This document shows, piece by piece, positions 16,730 through 25,004 of a DNA stretch of 64,000 nt. The notes under the pieces were generated by a model. The model was given only the letters and a program-made list of their open reading frames with translations, did no database searches and was not told the origin of the DNA. Within the stretch, counting starts at the first letter, position 1; each line of letters opens with the position of its first letter. Position numbers and translations under genes: made by a program. This stretch comes from Aestuariicoccus sp032586235 (GTDB lineage: Bacteria; Pseudomonadota; Alphaproteobacteria; Rhodobacterales; Rhodobacteraceae). The DNA lies in contig NZ_JAWHTD010000015.1 in NCBI RefSeq assembly GCF_032586235.1, forward strand, positions 24,148 to 88,147, written 5' to 3'.

Positions 16730-17155
16730 ATGAGTGTTCGCTTGAAATTCGCGCCAGCTATCGCCGCTGGCGTCATGGCACTTGCGGCGGCGCAAGGGGC
16801 TTCGGCGCAGGACTTCACCTATGGCGAGCAGATGTTCCGCCAGAACTGTGCGGTCTGCCACGGCGATAACGCCGAGGGCGATGGCCCGGTGGCCGAGCTT
16901 TTCGCGCAGAAACCCGCCAACCTGCGGGAATTGTCCAAGGGTAACGGCGGCGCTTTCCCGTTCAGCGAGGTCTACCAGTCGATCGACGGCCGTCGCCAGG
17001 TCAAGGCGCATGGGGTGTCGGAGATGCCGGTCTGGGGCGATCTGCTGATGGAGGAGGCCTATCCCGCCACGATTCACCCCGGCGTGACCGCCGAGGATAT
17101 CGTGCAGGGCCGCGTCCTGGCGCTGGTTTACTACCTGCAGTCGATCCAGCACTAG
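16730..17155 (+). CDS. Periplasmic class I cytochrome c
   Basis: The 141-residue precursor has a signal peptide ending near SASA (residues 1-26), one haem-attachment motif C40-AVC-H44 and a later methionine in EMPVWGD as the likely sixth ligand. It is therefore a small exported mono-haem electron carrier. AAAGGAGG eight bases upstream fixes the start. The adjacent genes do not reveal its redox partner. Confidence 0.9.
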   Translation: MSVRLKFAPAIAAGVMALAAAQGASAQDFTYGEQMFRQNCAVCHGDNAEGDGPVAELFAQKPANLRELSKGNGGAFPFSEVYQSIDGRRQVKAHGVSEMPVWGDLLMEEAYPATIHPGVTAEDIVQGRVLALVYYLQSIQH

Positions 17156-17163
17156 CGCCGCGT

Positions 17164-17967
17164 TCAGACCAGCGTCAGGTCGAGCCCCGGCAGGGCGATA
17201 CCGTCCAGCCGCGTCTGCCAGCGTTGTCCCCGCGCGACGGGCACCGCATCGGTCAGCGTGCCGGTGGTGACGACCTCGCCGGGCCGGATCGGCCCGGCTG
17301 CGGGATGGCGTGTCAGCAGGCCGACCAGATGCGCCAGCGCGTGCAGCGGGTCGCCCAGCACGTCCCGCGCCTCGCCGCGCAGGGTTCTGTCCGGGCCGGT
17401 CAGCGTCAGCGCGAAATCCTCCAGCCCCGCCACGTCGAAGGCCGTTGCAGGCCGCCGTGGCCCGATCCAGAGCGCGGCGTGCATGCCGTGGGCGGCGGCG
17501 GTGTCGGGGGCGGTGAAGCGCCAGCCGGGATAGGCCGAGGCCGAGGTCACCAGCTCGACCCCATGCGCGACCCAGTCGAGGCAGCCCAGCAGGGCGGCGG
17601 CATCCATGCCGGAGGCGGGGCTCCGGGCAAAGCCGAAGACGATCTCGGGCTCCAGCCGCAGTTCGGGCCTGTCGGGCAGGGCGATGCGTCCGTCCTCGGG
17701 AATGTCGTGCAGGCCGCCCTCCCACATCCAACCCCAGACCGTGGCCGAGACGTTGTAGATGGGCCAGATGGTGCGGTTGGTGAAGCCGATTTTGCGCCCG
17801 AGGGTCCGCTCGCCCCGCGCCTGGCGCATAGCGGCGATCCGCGCGGCGATGGCATAGCCTTCGTCCAGCGTGATCCCGGCGCCATCGGACAGCGGCGCGA
17901 TCTGTCGTTTGCCGTCCCACGCCGCCAGCAGCGCCTCCGCCGCTTCGTCTATCCGCACTCCGCTCAC
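17164..17967 (-). CDS. 2-keto-4-pentenoate hydratase-like protein (FAH superfamily)
   Basis: This 267-residue protein resembles the MhpD/HpaH hydratases of aromatic meta-cleavage pathways. Supporting features are GRKIGFTNRTIW, the metal-binding segment LEPEIVFGF and the C-terminal PIRPGEVVTTGTLTDA. It would add water to a 2-hydroxypenta-2,4-dienoate. It starts with GTG and ends 8 bases from the convergent cytochrome gene. No other meta-cleavage genes are nearby, so a different fumarylacetoacetate-hydrolase-superfamily activity is possible. Confidence 0.8.
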   Translation of the reverse strand: MSGVRIDEAAEALLAAWDGKRQIAPLSDGAGITLDEGYAIAARIAAMRQARGERTLGRKIGFTNRTIWPIYNVSATVWGWMWEGGLHDIPEDGRIALPDRPELRLEPEIVFGFARSPASGMDAAALLGCLDWVAHGVELVTSASAYPGWRFTAPDTAAAHGMHAALWIGPRRPATAFDVAGLEDFALTLTGPDRTLRGEARDVLGDPLHALAHLVGLLTRHPAAGPIRPGEVVTTGTLTDAVPVARGQRWQTRLDGIALPGLDLTLV

Positions 17968-18025
17968 GTCCGCGCAGCGCAGTGCCGGGCCTGCCCCGGG
18001 ACCTCCCGGCTTGCCCGCGCGCCGC

Positions 18026-18817
18026 TCATGCGCGATGCGCGCCGTCGGCCAGCGATTTGACGAAGCTCAGCACCTCGTCCACCGGCTTGCCCGTGGCCAG
18101 CTCGGCCACGATGGCCGAGCCCACGACGCAGCCATCGGCCACACCGGCGATGCGCTCGGAGGCCTCGGGCGTCTTGATGCCGAAACCCACGATCACCGGC
18201 AGATCGGTCTGCGCCTTGATCCGCGCCACCTCTGGCCCGACATCCGCCGCCTGGGCCTCGGCAGCCCCCGTGATGCCGGTGATCGACACGTAATAGACAA
18301 AGCCCGAGGTGTTCGTCAGCACCTTCGGCAGGCGCTTGTCGTCGGTCGTGGGGGTGGCCAGCCGGATGAAGTTCAGCCCCGCCTTCTGCGCCGGGATGCA
18401 AAGCTCTTCGTCCTCCTCGGGGGGAAGGTCGACGATGATCAGCCCGTCGATGCCGGCCTCGCGGGCCTGTTCCAGGAACCGGTCCACGCCGCGCGAATAG
18501 ATCGGGTTGTAATAGCCCATCATCACGATGGGCGTGGTGTCGTCGCCCTCGCGAAAGCTGCGCACCATTTCCAGCGTGCGGTCGAGCGTCATTCCAGCGT
18601 CCAGCGCGCGCTGCCCGGCCAGCTGGATCGTCGGCCCGTCGGCCATCGGATCGGTGAAGGGCAGGCCCAGCTCGATGATGTCCACGCCTGCGCCGGGCAG
18701 CCCTTTGACCAGCCGCAGCGCGGTGTCGTAATCGGGATCGCCCGCCATGACATAGGACACAAAGGCCTTTTTGCCCTCGGCCTTCAGCTGCGCAAATTTC
18801 GCGTCGATCCGTGTCAT
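18026..18817 (-). CDS. trpA: Tryptophan synthase alpha subunit
   Basis: The 263-residue protein is a complete TrpA. The catalytic residues fall at their classical positions, Glu49 (DIIELG) and Asp60 (DPMADGP). The phosphate-binding loop GFGIKTPE is also present. It converts indole-3-glycerol phosphate to indole and glyceraldehyde 3-phosphate together with TrpB. trpB is not adjacent, so the gene is either alone or part of a dispersed trp set, as in many Rhodobacterales. Starting at MTRIDAKF matches the family better than the in-frame ATG 12 bases upstream. Confidence 0.96.
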   Translation of the reverse strand: MTRIDAKFAQLKAEGKKAFVSYVMAGDPDYDTALRLVKGLPGAGVDIIELGLPFTDPMADGPTIQLAGQRALDAGMTLDRTLEMVRSFREGDDTTPIVMMGYYNPIYSRGVDRFLEQAREAGIDGLIIVDLPPEEDEELCIPAQKAGLNFIRLATPTTDDKRLPKVLTNTSGFVYYVSITGITGAAEAQAADVGPEVARIKAQTDLPVIVGFGIKTPEASERIAGVADGCVVGSAIVAELATGKPVDEVLSFVKSLADGAHRA

Positions 18818-18934
18818 GGCGTCCCCCAAGCATTTCCCTGCGGGATGTGCCGGATGCGTGCGGGAAAATCAATGGGGCACTGGACCTCGGGGCGGCGGCC
18901 ATGCTGAATAGCCCCCAAAAGGGAGGACCTCATC

Positions 18935-19828
18935 ATGCGAATTCTCTTCACCGGCGGCAGCGGCAAGGCGGGGCGGCACGTGATCCCCTATCTGCGGGAA
19001 AGGGGCCACCGGGTGCTCAACGCCGATCTGGTGCCGCTGGCCGATCATCCCGACAACCTGCAGGTCGACCTGACCGACAGCGGGCAGGTCTTCGGCGCGA
19101 TGACCTCTTATGCGAATTTCGACGATCTCGATCTTGACGCCGGTGTGCCGCGCTTCGACGCGGTGGTGCATTTCGCCGCCATCGCGCGGATCCTGATCAC
19201 GCCCGATGCCGAATGTTTCCGGGTCAACACGCTCTCGACCTACAACGTGATCGAGGCGGCGGTGAAGCTGGGCGTGCCCAAGGTGATCTTTGCCAGTTCG
19301 GAAACCACCTATGGCATCTGCTTTGCGGAAGGCGAGAAGAAGCCCGACTACCTGCCCGTGGACGAAGATCACCCAACCCTCCCGCATGACAGCTACGCCA
19401 TGTCAAAGGTCTGCAACGAGGCCACGGCGCGCAGTTTCCAGGCCCGATCCGGCATCGACATCTACGGGCTGCGGATCAACAACGTGATCGAGCCGCACGA
19501 ATACGCAACCGATTTCCCCGCCTACCTGAACGACCCCGACCTCAGGCGCCGCAACATCTTCGGCTATATCGACGCGCGCGATCTGGGCCAGATGGTCGAG
19601 TGCTGCCTGACGACCGACGGGCTCGGCTATCAGGTTTTCAACGTCGCCAATGCCGACATGTCCGTGGGTCTGTCCAACGACGCCGTCCGCGCGCGCTATT
19701 ACCAGGGCGTGCCCGTCAAGCGCGATATGGGCAAAAACGAGACCTTCTACGCCATCGACAAGGCCCGCAAGCTGGTGGGGTTCGACCCGAAACACAGCTG
19801 GCGCGACGTGCTGACGAAAGAGGTGTGA
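18935..19828 (+). CDS. NAD-dependent epimerase/dehydratase (extended SDR)
   Basis: This 297-residue protein has the Rossmann motif TGGSGKAG at residues 6-13, the VVHFAA segment near residue 75 and the catalytic SYAMSK (Y-x3-K). It is related to nucleotide-sugar epimerases and uronate dehydrogenases. GGGAGG precedes the ATG. Neighbouring genes give no clue to the substrate, so only the family call is secure. Confidence 0.85.
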   Translation: MRILFTGGSGKAGRHVIPYLRERGHRVLNADLVPLADHPDNLQVDLTDSGQVFGAMTSYANFDDLDLDAGVPRFDAVVHFAAIARILITPDAECFRVNTLSTYNVIEAAVKLGVPKVIFASSETTYGICFAEGEKKPDYLPVDEDHPTLPHDSYAMSKVCNEATARSFQARSGIDIYGLRINNVIEPHEYATDFPAYLNDPDLRRRNIFGYIDARDLGQMVECCLTTDGLGYQVFNVANADMSVGLSNDAVRARYYQGVPVKRDMGKNETFYAIDKARKLVGFDPKHSWRDVLTKEV

Positions 19829-20079
19829 TCCCCGATGGATCCAAGGCCCGGGTTTCCATGCTCCGCAGAATTTATGGATCTCGGTCTTCGTCGTGTTGGC
19901 CGAAAAGTGCCGGCATCAAACCAGATCTTTGTCAGGGTCTTGATACAAAAGCCCTTTCGATGACCGCCGCGAGAGTTTGTCGGACTTCAGAGCGATTGTT
20001 TTCCGCTCCGACGGACAGGCTTACAAGTAATTTGCAATGTTTTACGCGAAAAGCTATACGTCGTACGAGTGAGGACAGA

Positions 20080-20175
20080 ATGAGCAACCAGCGATATCGC
20101 AAGATTCAGTCGTACACACTGCCTTTGGCAGCTGTGTTGATGGCTGTTGGCATTATCGCTCTGCTGATCGGGTGA
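20080..20175 (+). CDS. Small single-transmembrane protein (31 aa)
   Basis: A 31-codon frame starts with ATG preceded by GTGAGGACAGA (GAGGA at good spacing). It has a basic N-terminus (SNQRYRKIQ) followed by a continuous hydrophobic helix (TLPLAAVLMAVGIIALLIG) ending at the stop. This is the architecture of a genuine membrane mini-protein with its N-terminus inside. It lies in an AT-richer patch next to a frameshifted ion channel. I recognise no family. The preceding 250 bp (19829-20079) hold nothing I can name. Confidence 0.45.
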   Translation: MSNQRYRKIQSYTLPLAAVLMAVGIIALLIG

Positions 20176-20179
20176 TCCC

Positions 20180-20781
20180 TCAGCGTCGGATGGCGGCGAA
20201 CGTCGCGCCGACAATCATCCCTAGATGAAGATTGCCGAGCAGGGCTTGCGCCGCTGCGATTATTCTTGCGGATGGATGCGGTGCGAAATCACCATATCCC
20301 AATGTCGAAAACGTCACCGCCGAGAAATAGATCGCATCCAGCGCGCTGGGGCGCACGAAGTCATTGCCCGCGACAAGGCCGACATTCTTGTACAACACCG
20401 AAAAAACAACGATCATGAATGCTGCTGAAACCATCGTGTCAAGAACCAGACGCCAGGCGTCGAGCTGAAAGTCCTCGTTGTTGTCCCGAAAGGGCATCAA
20501 CAAGACGATTTGAAAGAAAATCAGTAAACTTGCACCGATAAAGGCAGTCGCGGCAACCGATGTTGCGACGGAGTATGCCGACGGAGGCGTTGACGCAGTG
20601 AACAGCGCCCAACCGAAAAAACAAGGTTCCAATACAAGCAGAGCCGCATGGTCATCCGACGCGCATCACTGCCTGGTGTAGAGCTGCCCTTCAGCCCCAG
20701 GATGTGAACCTTGCCTCTTTCAATAATTGCCTTCGATTTGGACGCGGCAACGCCAAGTTTCCGTTTTATTCGGTCAAACAT
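20180..20781 (-). pseudogene. Two-TM potassium channel-like gene with one-base frameshift
   Basis: The upstream frame starts MFDRIKRKLGVAASKSK and runs to LYWNLVF. The rest of the protein continues in another frame as FGWALFTAS..., with two hydrophobic segments and the selectivity filter STLGYGDFAP of the ion-channel_2 family. The two frames join at a run of six A on the plus strand (20616-20621). One extra base there would restore a single protein of 200 residues. A real pseudogene, a sequencing homopolymer error or ribosomal slippage would all look the same. G+C is about 48%, far below the neighbours, suggesting recent acquisition. Confidence 0.75.
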
Positions 20782-21083
20782 CGAGACTCTCTACGATCAC
20801 ATTTGTCAAATCCTGGATAATTCAAAGCTGGAACAGGGCGCAATATTCATATCTTTGTAATTGGCACCCACGTGATGACCGGCTTCGCCAATTCTCTCAT
20901 GCGTGCGCATATGCTTACCAAAGGACGTGACCTGCTGCTGCACTGCGGACCGACTCCCGATAGCAGGCCCGATTTGCGCATTGTGACAAAGCGCCTTTTT
21001 TTGACCCGATTCATTCGGCCGCTCCTTGGCCGTTGATCCACGCGCCCGCACCCGGCGCGTGACAGAACCGCCCGATCCGCGTT
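20782..21083. other. Gene-free stretch of about 300 bp
   Basis: No convincing gene is visible. The stretch is AT-richer than the flanks at its left end and includes TGACAAAGCGCCTTTTTTG (from about 20985), which is promoter- or terminator-like but not clear enough to name. It separates the ion-channel remnant from the Crp/Fnr gene. Confidence 0.4.
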
Positions 21084-21097
21084 ATGATTGCGATCAT
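21084..21097. promoter_or_regulatory. Perfect Crp/Fnr-type palindrome at the regulator start
   Basis: ATGAT-TGCG-ATCAT is a perfect 5-4-5 inverted repeat with the spacing of FNR/CRP half-sites (TTGAT-N4-ATCAA). It overlaps both candidate start codons of the Crp/Fnr gene. It could be an autoregulatory site. Confidence 0.4.
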
Positions 21098-21671
21098 GAG
21101 TTATCCTGCGCCTTTCGACAGCCTGCCCGAAACCGCCTGCCGGGCGCGGGATATGGGGGCGGGGGATCTGCTCTTTCGGCAGGGCGAGAACAGTTCGGGG
21201 CTCTGGCTGGTGCTGGACGGCGAGGTGCATCTGGTGCGCCACGGCGAGGCCGGGCACCGGGTGGTGCTGGCGCGCGCCGCCGCCGGGCAGACGCTGGCCG
21301 AGGCCAGCCTTTTCGCCCCCACCTATCACTGTGACGCCGAGGTCGTGGCGCCGGGCCGCGCGGTGCGGTTTCGCAAACAGGCGCTCTTGCAGCGGATCGA
21401 CCGTGACCCGGGTTTCGCCCGCGCGCTGATGCAACGGCTGGCGCGGCAGGTGCAGGCGTCGCGGCGGCAGGTCGAGCTTTTGTCGATCCGCAGCGCCGAG
21501 GACCGCGTGCTTGCAGCGCTTGCCGATGGCGGGCAGACCGGCACCGTCATGGCGCTGGCCGCGCAGATCGGCCTGACGCACGAGGCCACCTATCGCGCGC
21601 TGGCGGCGCTGGTGCGGCGAGGGCTGGCGCAAAAGCTGGGGCGCGGGCGCTATCAGCTCTCTCCTGTTTGA
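21084..21671 (+). CDS. Crp/Fnr-family transcriptional regulator
   Basis: The protein (195 residues, or 191 from the second ATG at 21096) has a cyclic-nucleotide-binding-like beta barrel (about residues 25-115, LVLDGEVHLVRHGE) and a C-terminal winged helix (IGLTHEATYRALAALVRRGL). It lacks the N-terminal cysteine cluster of oxygen-sensing FNR, so it should respond to another signal. Neither start has a good ribosome-binding site, and a palindrome overlaps both. It lies 68 bp upstream of the PPK2 gene, with an FNR-like box overlapping its own stop codon, which suggests that it controls PPK2. Confidence 0.88.
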   Translation: MIAIMSYPAPFDSLPETACRARDMGAGDLLFRQGENSSGLWLVLDGEVHLVRHGEAGHRVVLARAAAGQTLAEASLFAPTYHCDAEVVAPGRAVRFRKQALLQRIDRDPGFARALMQRLARQVQASRRQVELLSIRSAEDRVLAALADGGQTGTVMALAAQIGLTHEATYRALAALVRRGLAQKLGRGRYQLSPV

Positions 21672-21681
21672 CCCGGATCAA
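21668..21681. promoter_or_regulatory. FNR/DNR-like box upstream of ppk2
   Basis: TTGAC-CCGG-ATCAA differs by one base from the consensus TTGAT-N4-ATCAA. It sits about 65 bases before the ppk2 start and overlaps the stop codon of the Crp/Fnr gene. The position is compatible with activation of a ppk2 promoter. Confidence 0.55.
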
Positions 21682-21739
21682 GGTTTGCGGCGCGTAAAAC
21701 CGCTATCCTTGACCAATATTTGCGCGACAGGAGAGATGC

Positions 21740-22669
21740 ATGCCCGATACGCTGAAGCAGACCGCCGCCGAGGTTGCCCCCAAGCAGGCCGCTCTCGTGG
21801 CCGCCGAGACCGAGGGCCCCGAGGCCGTTGCGAAAAGGGCCGAGTTCGAGCAGGGGGCCTATCCCTATGCCGACCGCCTCTCGCGCCGCAGCTACGAGCA
21901 TCAGAAGGCCAAGCTGCAGGCGGAGCTGCTGAAGATCCAGCACTGGGCGCAGGACACCGGCCAGAAGTTCGTCATGCTTTTCGAGGGCCGCGACGCGGCG
22001 GGCAAGGGCGGCACGATCAAGCGCTTCACCGAACATCTCAACCCCCGCACCGCGCGGGTCGTGGCGCTTAACAAACCCACCGATGTCGAGCGCGGGCAAT
22101 GGTATTACCAGCGTTATGTCGAACACCTGCCCACCTCGGGCGAGATCGTGCTTTACGACCGGTCGTGGTACAACCGCGCCGGGGTCGAGCGGGTGATGGG
22201 CTTTTGCGAGCCCGGCGAATACCTTGAATTCATGCGCCAGACGCCGGAATTCGAGCGGATGCTGACCAATTCCAACATCCGGCTTTACAAATACTGGTTC
22301 TCGGTCACCCGCGACGAACAGCGCCGCCGCTTCCAGTCGCGCGAGACCGATCCGCTGAAACAGTGGAAGCTGTCGCCGATCGACAAGGCCAGCCTCGACA
22401 AGTGGGAAGATTACACCGAGGCGAAAGAGGCGATGTTCTTTTACACCGACACCGCCGACGCGCCCTGGACGATCATCAAGTCCGACGACAAGAAACGCGC
22501 GCGGCTGAATTGCATGCGGCATTTCCTGTCGACGCTGGATTACCCCGGCAAGGATCCCAAGGTCGCCACCGAACCCGATCCGCTGATCGTGGGCGGCGCG
22601 GGCCATGTGATCCACCGCTCGGACCACATCCTGGGCAAGGCGCTGCACCCGGCGACGCGGCGGGGCTGA
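21740..22669 (+). CDS. ppk2: Polyphosphate kinase 2 family protein
   Basis: This 309-residue cytosolic P-loop kinase transfers phosphate between polyphosphate and nucleotides. Walker A is GRDAAGKGG at residues 83-91 and Walker B is the DRSWYNRA segment starting at residue 140. The lid region DEQRRRFQSRETDPLKQWKLS is also present. The N-terminal 40 residues are a less conserved, alanine-rich extension. The gene follows a Crp/Fnr regulator and has an FNR-like box in its leader, hinting at expression under low oxygen or nitrosative stress. AGGAGAG precedes the ATG. Confidence 0.94.
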   Translation: MPDTLKQTAAEVAPKQAALVAAETEGPEAVAKRAEFEQGAYPYADRLSRRSYEHQKAKLQAELLKIQHWAQDTGQKFVMLFEGRDAAGKGGTIKRFTEHLNPRTARVVALNKPTDVERGQWYYQRYVEHLPTSGEIVLYDRSWYNRAGVERVMGFCEPGEYLEFMRQTPEFERMLTNSNIRLYKYWFSVTRDEQRRRFQSRETDPLKQWKLSPIDKASLDKWEDYTEAKEAMFFYTDTADAPWTIIKSDDKKRARLNCMRHFLSTLDYPGKDPKVATEPDPLIVGGAGHVIHRSDHILGKALHPATRRG

Positions 22670-22678
22670 CGCCGCGGT

Positions 22679-23332
22679 CTAGCTCTGGTCCGCGACGCAG
22701 CGGCCCAGCCAGTCCTGCACCGGCTGCAGATCGTCGAAGGCCGCCATCAGGCCGGTCACCGGATCGGGGCTCAGTTGCGCCTCGATCCCGTCGCGCCACA
22801 TCACCAGCCCCTTGCGGCGCAAGAGCTCGCCCCGGGGGTGATCCGCCGGATAGGGCTGCGGCACCCGTTTGAGCGTCGGCGGATCCATGCGCCCGCCGAT
22901 GGTCCTGAGACAGGCGTCCAGATTTTCGCCCTCGGGCCCGTCCAGGGCGTCGCGGTAGGCGCCCAGCTGTTCGGCGTCGAAGGCCATGATCCCCGCCCCG
23001 GCGGTGGCGTATTCGGTGGAGAGCCCGAAATACCATCCCCGCCCGTCCTGCAGCGACCAGAGCATGTGCAGATGGGTATGAAATGGGGTCTTGTCCTCGG
23101 AAAAGCGGATGTCGCGGTGCGGGCGGAAAAGCTTGGTGCGCACCGGCGCGCCGCTGCGCGCCTCGAGCGCGGGCGCGATATCGGCCAGAATGCGCTCGGC
23201 GGGACGCTTGAGATCGGCATCGTAAAGGCTCTTGTTCTCGCGGAACCAGTCGCGGTCGTTGTTGTGCGTCAGGTCGGACAGGAACACGCGCACTTTCGCA
23301 ACGAAATCGGTCAGATCAATCGGGTCGGGCAT
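22679..23332 (-). CDS. DUF2461 family protein
   Basis: The 217-residue protein matches the DUF2461/TIGR02453 family. Typical segments are FLSDLTHNNDRDWFRENKSLYDADLKRPAE near the N-terminus and HRDIRFSEDKTPFHTHL in the middle. The family is widespread but its biochemical role is not established. GGAG eight bases before the ATG at 23332 supports this start over longer frames. It is convergent with ppk2, only 9 bases apart. Confidence 0.88.
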   Translation of the reverse strand: MPDPIDLTDFVAKVRVFLSDLTHNNDRDWFRENKSLYDADLKRPAERILADIAPALEARSGAPVRTKLFRPHRDIRFSEDKTPFHTHLHMLWSLQDGRGWYFGLSTEYATAGAGIMAFDAEQLGAYRDALDGPEGENLDACLRTIGGRMDPPTLKRVPQPYPADHPRGELLRRKGLVMWRDGIEAQLSPDPVTGLMAAFDDLQPVQDWLGRCVADQS

Positions 23333-23445
23333 AATGCCACTCCGGCAGGAAGAATCGGTTGAAATATCCTCCGATGGTAGCATGTTCCCGCCGTCCGCGC
23401 CGCAGCCGTCTTGCCTGCGCGCGCGCCTGCGCATAGGAAACTGCC

Positions 23446-24069
23446 ATGACCCGTCTGCTGACCGCCTTTCTGTGTCTCTGCATGGCCCCCATGGCCTGGG
23501 CGCATCCGCATATTTTCGTCGATACCCAACTGCGCATCCATGTCGATGCCGACGGGCTGGCCCACAAGGTCGAGATGACCTGGCACTATGACGATTTCTT
23601 CACCCTCCTGATCCTCGAGGACGAGGGGTTAGACCCCGATGCCGACGGCCTCCTGACGCCCGAGGAAGAGGCGCGGCTCAAGGGGTTCGATCTGGAGGTC
23701 TGGCCCGAGGGGTTCGAGGGCGATCTTTATGTCTTCTCCGGCGACCGAAAGCTCGACCTGCCCCGGCCGGAACCGGTGTCGGCCACGGTCGAGAACGGGC
23801 GCATCGTGTCGACACAGACCCGCGACATCCCGCCGTCGCCGATCGCCGATCTCACGATCCGGCAGTACGACCCGACCTATTACGTCGCCTACACCGTGCG
23901 CGAGGTTGTTGTATTCTTTGCCGATTGCCAGACCGAGATCGCGGCACCCGACCTGGCGGCGGCCGACGCGGCGGTGAAGAAAGAGCTCGATACCATGCCC
24001 GAGGATATGTTCGAGATCATGAAACCGGGCGCGCATTACGCCCAGACCATCCGGTTCCAGTGCGCCTAG
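23446..24069 (+). CDS. DUF1007 family periplasmic protein
   Basis: The 207-residue precursor has a signal peptide (residues 1-19, ending MAWA) and the DUF1007 start HPHIFVDTQL, with the histidines at the mature N-terminus. A DPDADGLLTPEE segment looks like an EF-hand-type loop. DUF1007 proteins are commonly encoded with NicO/RcnA-type transporters, as here, and are thought to help periplasmic nickel/cobalt handling. The stop overlaps the next gene by 10 bases. Confidence 0.87.
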   Translation: MTRLLTAFLCLCMAPMAWAHPHIFVDTQLRIHVDADGLAHKVEMTWHYDDFFTLLILEDEGLDPDADGLLTPEEEARLKGFDLEVWPEGFEGDLYVFSGDRKLDLPRPEPVSATVENGRIVSTQTRDIPPSPIADLTIRQYDPTYYVAYTVREVVVFFADCQTEIAAPDLAAADAAVKKELDTMPEDMFEIMKPGAHYAQTIRFQCA

Positions 24070-24947
24070 CGCTGCTGATCGGGGCGGCGGCGGTTCTGGC
24101 CGCCGCTCTCTGGCTCTGGGGGTTCGGCGGGGCCGACCGGCTGACGGTGCTGGCCGCCGAGGGTCAGCGCACGGCGCAAAACGCCATGGCGCAGGGGCTG
24201 CGCGCGCTGCGCGCGGGCGAGCCCGGCGCGCTTTGGGCGCTGATGGGCGTGTGCTTTGCTTACGGCTTCTTTCATGCGGCGGGGCCGGGGCACGGCAAGA
24301 TCCTGATCGGCGGATACGGGCTGGGACGTCGGGTGCCGGTGCTGCGGCTGGGCCTGCTGGCGCTGGTGTCGAGCCTGGCGCAGGCGATTACGGCCATCGC
24401 GCTGGTCTGGGCCGGGATCGTGCTGCTGGGCTGGGGCCGCGAGGTTCTGGTGGACCGGGCCGAGGCCTGGTTCGCCCCCGCGAGCTATGCCGCAATCGGG
24501 GCCATCGGGCTCTACCTGATCTGGCGCGGACTGCGGCGGCTGATCCGCGATCTGCGCCATCCCGTGGCCGACGACGGCACCTGCCGGACCTGCGGGCACG
24601 CGCATGGCCCCACGCTTGACGAGGCCGAAAAGGTCACCAGCCTGCGCGACGCCGCGGCGCTGGTTGGCGCCATCGCGCTGCGGCCCTGCACCGGCGCGCT
24701 CTTCCTGCTGATCCTGACCTGGCGGATGGACATCTGGGGTGCGGGCGTGCTGGGCGCGCTGGCGATGGGGCTGGGCACGGCGACGATCACCATCGCCGTC
24801 GCGCTGGCCTCGGCCCTGCTGCGCGAAGGCGCGCTGACGCGGGTCGCCACAGGCCCGGCGGCCCTGCGCGCCATGGGGGTGATCGAGGCGGCGGCGGGCG
24901 CGCTGATCATGGCGCTTGCGGCGCAATTCCTGCTGGCGGCGCTTTAG
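24060..24947 (+). CDS. NicO/RcnA-type nickel-cobalt transporter
   Basis: This polytopic membrane protein of about 295 residues carries the family signature FHAAGPGHGK near residue 75 and a second conserved region AIALRPCTGALF. A histidine/cysteine-containing loop (CRTCGHAHG) lies in the middle. I place the start at the GTG at 24060, which overlaps the DUF1007 stop and gives an N-terminal membrane helix; no ATG lies nearby. It should move Ni2+ or Co2+ across the inner membrane, and efflux or uptake cannot be decided from sequence. A link to the urease in this window, a nickel enzyme, is possible but speculative. Confidence 0.82.
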   Translation: MRLALLIGAAAVLAAALWLWGFGGADRLTVLAAEGQRTAQNAMAQGLRALRAGEPGALWALMGVCFAYGFFHAAGPGHGKILIGGYGLGRRVPVLRLGLLALVSSLAQAITAIALVWAGIVLLGWGREVLVDRAEAWFAPASYAAIGAIGLYLIWRGLRRLIRDLRHPVADDGTCRTCGHAHGPTLDEAEKVTSLRDAAALVGAIALRPCTGALFLLILTWRMDIWGAGVLGALAMGLGTATITIAVALASALLREGALTRVATGPAALRAMGVIEAAAGALIMALAAQFLLAAL

Positions 24948-25004
24948 GCCCCCCGGGGCCTGCAACCGTGGCTTGCCAGCGCCCGAGGGCTGGACTAAGC
25001 GCGG

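Noticed and set aside
20806..21051. 81-codon minus-strand frame in the spacer before the Crp/Fnr gene
   Set aside because: No ribosome-binding site, no recognisable motif and no conserved neighbour; composition fits non-coding DNA.
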